Of a stretch of DNA of 64,000 nt, positions 59,194 through 64,000 are shown in pieces. The position numbers were made by a program, and so were the translations under genes. Below the pieces are notes generated by a model. It made no database searches, was not told the DNA's origin, and saw only the letters and a list, made by a program, of their open reading frames with translations. Source of the stretch: Paraburkholderia hiiakae (GTDB lineage: Bacteria > Pseudomonadota > Gammaproteobacteria > Burkholderiales > Burkholderiaceae); contig NZ_CAJHCQ010000033.1 of NCBI RefSeq assembly GCF_904848665.1, positions 1 through 64,000 of the forward strand. Reading direction: 5' to 3'. Each line of letters begins with the position of its first letter. Position 1 is the stretch's first letter.

Positions 59194-59622
59194 TTAGGCC
59201 GACTCGCGTTTCGCGGACTTTGCGTCACGCTTTGCAGCACGTTTCGCGGCACGCTTGTACGGTGCGACATAGGCCAGCGCGCACGCGAAGAAGCCGAGCG
59301 AAAGCGCGACCTCCACCCAGCCAAGCAGGTTGCCGGGCGCGGGATCGGTCATGCCGCGCACGATGCCTTCCGCGAAGTAGAGCAGCACGAGCATTGCCGC
59401 CCATTGCAGCGTGTAAAGCCTACGTCGCAACACACCAGGCAGCGCAAGGGCGAGCGGCACCGCTTTGAGCACGAGCGCGCTGCCGCCGGGGCGTATCGGC
59501 GCGAGCCGCCATTCCCACGCAATGCACAGCAGCGTGAGCGCGGCGAGCATCGCAAAGGCGCCGAGCGCGGCGCCGCGACGCTGGGCGACGGGCTCGGTGA
59601 CGCCCTGCGCGCTGGCGTTCAT
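59194..59622 (-). CDS. DUF2069 membrane protein
   Basis: The 142-residue inner-membrane protein has about four hydrophobic helices (ALGAFAMLAALTLLCIAWEW, LVLKAVPLALALPGVLR, LQWAAMLVLLYFAEGIVR, LGWVEVALSLGFFACALAYV) and a lysine/alanine-rich C-terminal tail. This matches the DUF2069 family (YihG-like uncharacterised). Its start overlaps the wrbA stop by four bases (ATGA). WrbA-DUF2069 pairing recurs in betaproteobacteria, but the function of DUF2069 is unknown. Confidence 0.82.
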   Translation of the reverse strand: MNASAQGVTEPVAQRRGAALGAFAMLAALTLLCIAWEWRLAPIRPGGSALVLKAVPLALALPGVLRRRLYTLQWAAMLVLLYFAEGIVRGMTDPAPGNLLGWVEVALSLGFFACALAYVAPYKRAAKRAAKRDAKSAKRESA

Positions 59623-60236
59623 AGCCGCTGGCCTTGTTCAATGGTCGCGAGCGCGAGCGCCGCGCGCGCAAGCCGTACGCCCAGCCCACTCGCGAGCGTC
59701 TTCTCGTCGGCGCTCAAGCCGTGGCCGCGCGCGTCGTGGCGCGCATGATGCGATGCGCCGTAGGGCGTGCCGCCGCCCTGCGTGGTCGTGAGCGCGCTTT
59801 CGGTGTAGGGAATGCCCACGAGCAGCATGCCGTGATGGAGCAGCGGCAACATCATCGAGAGCAGCGTGCTTTCCTGGCCGCCATGCAGGCTGCCCGTCGA
59901 CGTGAACACGCAGGCGGGCTTGCCCGCGAGCGCGCCGGAGAGCCACTGCGGTGTGGTGCCGTCGAGGAAGTACTTGAGCGGCGCGGCCATGTTGCCGAAG
60001 CGCGTGGGCGAGCCGAGTGCGAGACCCGCGCATTCTTCGAGATCGCGCAGTTCGACGTAGGGTGGGCCGTCGGAGGGGATATCGGGTGCGGTGGCCTCGC
60101 AGACCGTCGAGACGGGCGGCACCGTGCGCACGCGTGCTTCGGCGCCGGGAACACTGTCGATACCCTGGGCAATCGCGCGCGCGAGCTCGCGGGTTGCGCC
60201 ATGTCGACTGTAATAGAGCACAAGAATCGGTTTCAT
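59619..60236 (-). CDS. wrbA: NAD(P)H:quinone oxidoreductase, WrbA type
   Basis: WrbA is a tetrameric FMN protein that reduces quinones by two electrons to protect against redox stress. The 205-residue flavodoxin fold carries the phosphate-binding loop YYSRHGATRELA (9-20), the isoalloxazine loop GSPTRFGNMAAPLKYFLDGT and FTSTGSLHGGQESTLLSMML. The last part, GHGLSADEKTLASGLGVRLA, is the usual WrbA end. It is coupled to the downstream DUF2069 gene and divergent from the yihY-like gene. Confidence 0.92.
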   Translation of the reverse strand: MKPILVLYYSRHGATRELARAIAQGIDSVPGAEARVRTVPPVSTVCEATAPDIPSDGPPYVELRDLEECAGLALGSPTRFGNMAAPLKYFLDGTTPQWLSGALAGKPACVFTSTGSLHGGQESTLLSMMLPLLHHGMLLVGIPYTESALTTTQGGGTPYGASHHARHDARGHGLSADEKTLASGLGVRLARAALALATIEQGQRL

Positions 60237-60329
60237 CGGGCCTCGTCGGTGGACGAGATATTATAGGGGTTGGGTTTGCCGCCGTTGCGCGGCAATCAAA
60301 GTGTTCACGGTGGGGAGGAAGGCGGGCCA

Positions 60330-61631
60330 ATGGATGTGCTGTCGAGGGTGAGGATCGATCTGGACATCGTGAAGCGGCTCGCGCGCTTCGCGGCGCGGCG
60401 CAGCCGCGAAGATCGCATTCCACAGGTCGCGGGCAGCCTCACGTTCACCACGCTGCTTTCGCTCGTGCCGCTTGCCACGGTCGCGTTCGCGCTCTTCACC
60501 GCGTTTCCGATCTTCGCTTCGTTCCAGAGCTCGCTGCAGGCCTTTCTCGCCGACCACCTCATGCCGGCGCAGATCAACAGCCAGATCTTCAAGTACCTGA
60601 ACCAGTTCGCCTCGAAGGCCAAGGGTCTCACGACGATGGGCATGATCGTGCTCTTCGTCACGTCGGTCATGACCATGATGACCGTGGAGTCGGCCTTCAA
60701 CCTGATCTGGCGTGTGCGCAAGGCGCGGCCGTTCGCGCAGCGCGTGCTCGTCTATTGGGCCATCCTCACGCTCGGCCCGATCCTGATCGGCGTGAGCCTG
60801 TCGATCTCCTCGTACGTGTTCACGCGCTCCGCTGTAATCGCAACCGAGCAGCACGTTTCGGGCATTCTCGACTGGATGCTCATCGGCGCGTCGCTACCGC
60901 TCACGGCGCTCGCGTTTACGATGCTCTACGTGTATCTGCCGAACTGCCGCGTGCAGTGGCGCGACGCGCTGGTGGGCGGCATCGCCGCGGCGATCGCGTT
61001 CGAGGCGGCCAAGCGCGGCTTTGGCTACTACGTGCGGCGCATTCCGACCTATACGGCGGTTTATGGCGCGTTCGCGGCCGCGCCGATGTTCCTGCTGTGG
61101 ATGTACCTGAGCTGGTTCATCACACTCGTGGGCGCGATGATCACTTCGGCGTTGCCCGAAATCCGCACAGGGCGCTTCGACAGGCCGCGCTTTCCGGGCA
61201 GCGATCTGCTCGACGCGCTCGAACTGCTCGCGGGCCTGGCCGATGCGCGGGAAGCGGGCGAGCCGGGCCGCACGACCGTGCAACTCGCGCAGTTGCTGCG
61301 GCGCGACCTCGCCACGGTGACACGGCTGATCGACGGTCTTGAAGAGGATGAACTCGTGGGGCGTCTCGAACAGGACGAACGCGCGAAAACGCTGTTCCTG
61401 CTGATCGGCAATCCTGCGCGCATAACGGTTGCGCGCATCTTCGACCGCTTCGCGATCGATCGCAAGGAACTGGCGTATCAACTCAAGTCGAGCAGTATCG
61501 ACGCGCACATGCTGCTGGGCGCGCTCGACAACGACAAGCTCGCAATTTCACTCGCGTCGCTGATTGCAACGCGGCGTTTCCTGGCGATGACGGAGGAGCA
61601 TCCGCCGGTGCTCCCGCATCCGGCGGCGTGA
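60330..61631 (+). CDS. YihY/BrkB family inner-membrane protein
   Basis: The 433-residue protein has an N-terminal YihY domain with six hydrophobic segments (about 40-300; IPQVAGSLTFTTLLSLVPLA, YTAVYGAFAAAPMFLLWMYL). A cytoplasmic C-terminal half of about 130 residues resembles a winged helix (TTVQLAQLLRRDLATVTRLI, then GLEEDELVG). The family was once annotated as ribonuclease BN, which is now known to be wrong; its function is unclear. The start is ATG at 60330 with GGGGAGGAAGG upstream. Confidence 0.88.
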   Translation: MDVLSRVRIDLDIVKRLARFAARRSREDRIPQVAGSLTFTTLLSLVPLATVAFALFTAFPIFASFQSSLQAFLADHLMPAQINSQIFKYLNQFASKAKGLTTMGMIVLFVTSVMTMMTVESAFNLIWRVRKARPFAQRVLVYWAILTLGPILIGVSLSISSYVFTRSAVIATEQHVSGILDWMLIGASLPLTALAFTMLYVYLPNCRVQWRDALVGGIAAAIAFEAAKRGFGYYVRRIPTYTAVYGAFAAAPMFLLWMYLSWFITLVGAMITSALPEIRTGRFDRPRFPGSDLLDALELLAGLADAREAGEPGRTTVQLAQLLRRDLATVTRLIDGLEEDELVGRLEQDERAKTLFLLIGNPARITVARIFDRFAIDRKELAYQLKSSSIDAHMLLGALDNDKLAISLASLIATRRFLAMTEEHPPVLPHPAA

Positions 61632-61636
61632 CGCTG

Positions 61637-61664
61637 CGGTGCGCCTCTGAGAGGCTCCGCACCG
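61637..61664. terminator. stem-loop between convergent yihY-like and DUF962 genes
   Basis: CGGTGCG (61637-61643) pairs with CGCACCG (61658-61664) around an inner CCTC/GAGG hairpin. There is no T run, so any termination would be weak. Confidence 0.35.
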
Positions 61665-61685
61665 TCACGCGTCGTCAGATTCGAA

Positions 61686-62006
61686 TCAAAGAGAAATCTT
61701 GCCGCGGCAGATATCCGCGAACATGACCCAGTCGCCCATCAAGCTGTAGATGGGGTGACGGAAGGTGGCCGGGCGGTTCTTCTCGAACTTGAAATGTCCG
61801 ACCCACGCGAAGCCATAGCCGCATACGATGGCTAGCGGCAGCCAAAGCCAGTTGCCGGTGGCGATCGCCATGCAGACGAAGCCAATCACGCCAAGCGACC
61901 CGATGAAATGCAGCCGCCGCGAAACGGGATGGCTATGCTCGCTCAGGTAGAACGGATAGAACTGCGCGAAGTTCGAAAAATGCTCGGTATGCGTGGTGGG
62001 TTGCAT
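61686..62006 (-). CDS. DUF962 (Mpo1-like) membrane protein
   Basis: The 106-residue protein starts MQPTTHTEHFSNFAQFYPFY and shows the Mpo1/YGL010w-like pattern: HSHPVSRRLHFIGSLGVIGF, GYGFAWVGHFKFEKNRPATF and RHPIYSLMGDWVMFADI. Conserved histidines (H24, H26, H33, H71) match those that bind iron in yeast Mpo1, a dioxygenase acting on 2-hydroxy fatty acids. Whether the bacterial protein has this activity is unknown. Two to three hydrophobic helices. The start is ATG at 62006 with AGGAGGAGA upstream. Confidence 0.85.
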   Translation of the reverse strand: MQPTTHTEHFSNFAQFYPFYLSEHSHPVSRRLHFIGSLGVIGFVCMAIATGNWLWLPLAIVCGYGFAWVGHFKFEKNRPATFRHPIYSLMGDWVMFADICRGKISL

Positions 62007-62101
62007 CGTCTCCTCCTTGCTGCGTGGGCACGCAGGGGATGGTTGATTCAGGCATTTTCCGGCGTTCCGAACGACCGTGCAACCAGGGCCGACGTCAACC
62101 G

Positions 62102-62941
62102 TCAGCCGTTGCCCACGCGCGACGCTTGCTGCGTTGCAAACGCATAGAGCGCGTCGAGCGTCGCATCGGGCTGCTCGGCCATCAGCGCGTGACCCGCGTC
62201 CAGCATGACCGTGTCCACCGGCGTGCCGGCCTGCGCGAACGCGTCGGCGAGCGCGCGCGCCGCGCGCGGGGGCGTCATCGCGTCGCGTTTGCCGACGATC
62301 AGGCGCACCGGGCAGCGCACCTTCGCAGCACTGGCGAGGCCATCCGCGTAAGCGTTGCACGCCGCGAAATCGGTATGGAAAAGCTGCGGCTCGCCGCGCG
62401 CGGCGACGCGCTCCATCAGCCGCTGGTTCATGCCGCGCAGCCAGAAACCGGGCCCGGGGCTCGACGGCTTGGCGGCGAGCGTCGAGTGCGACCACGCGTT
62501 GACGAGCGCGATTGCCTCCGGTTCGCGCTCGCGCGCGGCTTCGAGCAGGGTGGGCGCGACCGTCATCGGGAACGCGGTGGCGAGCAGGGCGATGCGCTGC
62601 GCGCGCTCAGGATGGTGAGCCGCGAATTCGAGCGCGATGAGCGAGCCCATGCTGTGGCCGGCGACGAACGCCTGCGGCGCGTTCACCGCATCCAGCAGCG
62701 CGGCCAGCCAATCGGCGAGCGCGCTGATGCTCGTGAGCGCCGGGCCCGCGCTGCGCAGGTGGCCGGGCAGATCGACGGCCAGCACATTGAAGCCGTGGTT
62801 CGCGAAATAGCGCGATTGCAGCGCCCAGACGCTGTGATCGTGCTGCGCGCCGTGGACGAACACCGCGAACGGCAGCGTGCGGTCGATGGCGCGCGAGGCC
62901 GTGTAGGCATAGACCGGCTTGCCGGCGACATCGACGATCAT
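62102..62941 (-). CDS. alpha/beta hydrolase
   Basis: The 279-residue alpha/beta hydrolase has the oxyanion-hole motif FVHGAQHDHSVWALQSRYFA, nucleophile elbow AGHSMGSLIAL, Asp in VGKRDAMTPP and His in DAGHALMAEQPD, so the catalytic triad is complete. It is probably an esterase or acyltransferase-like enzyme. Its ATGA start overlaps the stop of the O-acetylhomoserine sulfhydrylase gene, so the two are coupled. A direct role in methionine synthesis is possible but not shown. Confidence 0.85.
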   Translation of the reverse strand: MIVDVAGKPVYAYTASRAIDRTLPFAVFVHGAQHDHSVWALQSRYFANHGFNVLAVDLPGHLRSAGPALTSISALADWLAALLDAVNAPQAFVAGHSMGSLIALEFAAHHPERAQRIALLATAFPMTVAPTLLEAAREREPEAIALVNAWSHSTLAAKPSSPGPGFWLRGMNQRLMERVAARGEPQLFHTDFAACNAYADGLASAAKVRCPVRLIVGKRDAMTPPRAARALADAFAQAGTPVDTVMLDAGHALMAEQPDATLDALYAFATQQASRVGNG

Positions 62942-64000
62942 GACGCCTCCTTGCCGGTGGGCTTGGCCTTCGAAGTTTCCGCTTTTTGCGACGCCTTCAG
63001 CGCGCGCTTGAGGTCATCGACCAGATCGGCGGGATCTTCGAGTCCGATCGAGAGCCGGATCGTGCCCTCCGCAATGCCAGCGGCGGCAAGCGCCGCGGCG
63101 TCCATGCGGAAATGCGTGGTCGAGGCGGGGTGGATCACGAGCGAGCGCGCGTCGCCGACGTTGGCCAGATGCGAGAACAGCGTGAGCGATTCGATGAAGC
63201 GCTTGCCCGCCTCACGTCCGCCGCGCAAGTTGAAGCTGAACACGGCGCCAGCGCCACGCGGCAGCAACCGGCTGGCCAGCGCGTAATCGGGATGGCTCGG
63301 CAGCTCGGGCCACGCGACCGATTCGACCGCTTCGTGCGCCGCGAGATATTCGACGATGCGCCGCGCATTCGCCACATGCCGTTCCATGCGCAGCGGCAGC
63401 GTTTCTATGCCCTGCAGCAGTTGCCACGCGGCCTGCGGATGCAGGCACGCGCCGAAGTCGCGCAGGCCCTCGCGGCGCGCGCGCAGGAGGAAGGGCGCGA
63501 CGGTGCTTTCCTCGCTGAACACCATGTCGTGAAAGCCCGCATAGGGCTCGGTGAGTTCGGGAAAGCGGCCCGACGCTTCGAAGTCGAACGTGCCGCCATC
63601 CACCAGCACGCCGCCGATCGTCGTGCCATGGCCGCCGAGGAACTTGGTGGCCGAGTGATAGACGAGATCCGCGCCATGCTCGAAGGGGCGCAGCAGGTAG
63701 GGCGTGGTGAACGTCGAATCGACGAGGAGCGGCACGCCGTGTGCGTGCGCGATCTGCGCGACGGCTTCGATGTCGAGCACGTCGAGGCCCGGATTGCCGA
63801 GCGTTTCGCCGAACAGCAGGCGCGTGTTGGGCTGCAGTGCCGCGCGCCAGGCGTCGAGGTCGCCGGGCTTCACGAAGGTCGTTTCGATGCCGAAACGCTT
63901 GAGCGTGTAGTGCAGCAGGTTGTGCGAGCCGCCGTAAAGCGCCGCCGAGGCGACGATGTGCGAGCCCGCGCCCATGAGCGTCGCAATCGCGAGATGCAGC
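62938..64000 (-). CDS. metY: O-acetylhomoserine sulfhydrylase (MetY type), 3' part
   Basis: The C-terminal 353 residues of a pyridoxal-phosphate enzyme of the Cys/Met metabolism family; the gene runs off the right edge, so the N-terminal 70-80 residues are missing. It makes homocysteine from O-acetylhomoserine and sulfide. Visible features are the PLP lysine in YHSATKFLGGHG, VDSTFTTPYLLRP and the MetY-type C terminus VGDARSLVIHPASTTHFRM. Codons continue in frame upstream of the first in-window ATG (LHLAIATLMGAGSH). The downstream alpha/beta hydrolase gene overlaps by four bases. Confidence 0.9.
   Translation of the reverse strand, partial: LHLAIATLMGAGSHIVASAALYGGSHNLLHYTLKRFGIETTFVKPGDLDAWRAALQPNTRLLFGETLGNPGLDVLDIEAVAQIAHAHGVPLLVDSTFTTPYLLRPFEHGADLVYHSATKFLGGHGTTIGGVLVDGGTFDFEASGRFPELTEPYAGFHDMVFSEESTVAPFLLRARREGLRDFGACLHPQAAWQLLQGIETLPLRMERHVANARRIVEYLAAHEAVESVAWPELPSHPDYALASRLLPRGAGAVFSFNLRGGREAGKRFIESLTLFSHLANVGDARSLVIHPASTTHFRMDAAALAAAGIAEGTIRLSIGLEDPADLVDDLKRALKASQKAETSKAKPTGKEAS

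Noticed and set aside
1..64000. CRISPR array, insertion sequence, prophage or integron in the window
   Set aside because: No regularly spaced repeats with unique spacers, no transposase, integrase or phage structural motifs, and gene content and codon use look uniform apart from a few AT-richer intergenic patches.

Overview
The window is a GC-rich chromosomal segment of a betaproteobacterium, most likely Burkholderiaceae (Burkholderia sensu lato, for example Paraburkholderia or Caballeronia). The clues are the 3' end of a Burkholderia-type 5S rRNA at the left edge, high G/C at third codon positions, many long antisense shadow ORFs, and gene families and pairings familiar from that group. I cannot name a species. 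Most of the window is core chromosome. I see no insertion sequence, prophage, integrase or CRISPR array.

Layout. 1-760: end of an rRNA operon and two very small envelope genes. 770-2430: a DUF2288 gene coupled to a DinF-type MATE exporter. 2430-3060: a gene-poor stretch ending in a candidate small RNA. 3087-7000: an NlpD-like LytM activator, an aldose 1-epimerase, a 28-residue membrane peptide, uppP, tRNA-Arg(UCU) and a PH-domain membrane protein. 7200-11800: an AcpA-type phosphatase lipoprotein divergent from a di-haem peroxidase lipoprotein, then small envelope proteins and a Nudix hydrolase. 11885-18507: glnS, an alpha/beta hydrolase, a class III CoA-transferase and alaS. 18590-25000: a LysR/MFS pair, a Nudix and a thioesterase gene, an Ap4A-phosphorylase gene beside an adenosine-specific kinase gene, and a fosmidomycin-type exporter. 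25387-27069: a chemoreceptor.

27143-39501 is a complete-looking myo-inositol catabolic locus. The transport genes (binding protein, permease, single-domain ATPase) and iolC-J, iolD, iolE and iolB run leftward. A divergent RpiR-type regulator, iolG and a second Gfo/Idh dehydrogenase run rightward. IolC is a kinase fused to a DUF2090 aldolase domain. A GGAA-N6-TTCC palindrome sits next to the regulator promoter. The last enzyme, IolA, is not in the window.

39600-50053: tusA, galU, valS, uvrD, an MTA/SAH nucleosidase-like gene, prpE and an orphan protein related to [NiFe]-hydrogenase maturation proteases that lacks all three nickel ligands and has an Anr/FNR-like box upstream. 50345-56401: an aromatic-acid efflux operon of AaeXAB type (outer-membrane factor, FUSC pump, DUF1656, HlyD protein) with a divergent LysR regulator. 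Its DUF1656 gene is frameshifted by one base. 56586-64000: metallophosphoesterase, FAD-linked oxidoreductase, DUF2069-wrbA, YihY, DUF962, an alpha/beta hydrolase and a truncated O-acetylhomoserine sulfhydrylase gene.

The items I would look at first are the metal-ligand-less HybD-like protein with its FNR-type box, the candidate sRNA at 2978-3053, the frameshifted DUF1656 gene, the direct repeats in the aae-type intergenic region, the adenosine kinase/Ap4A phosphorylase pair, and the tiny membrane peptides.
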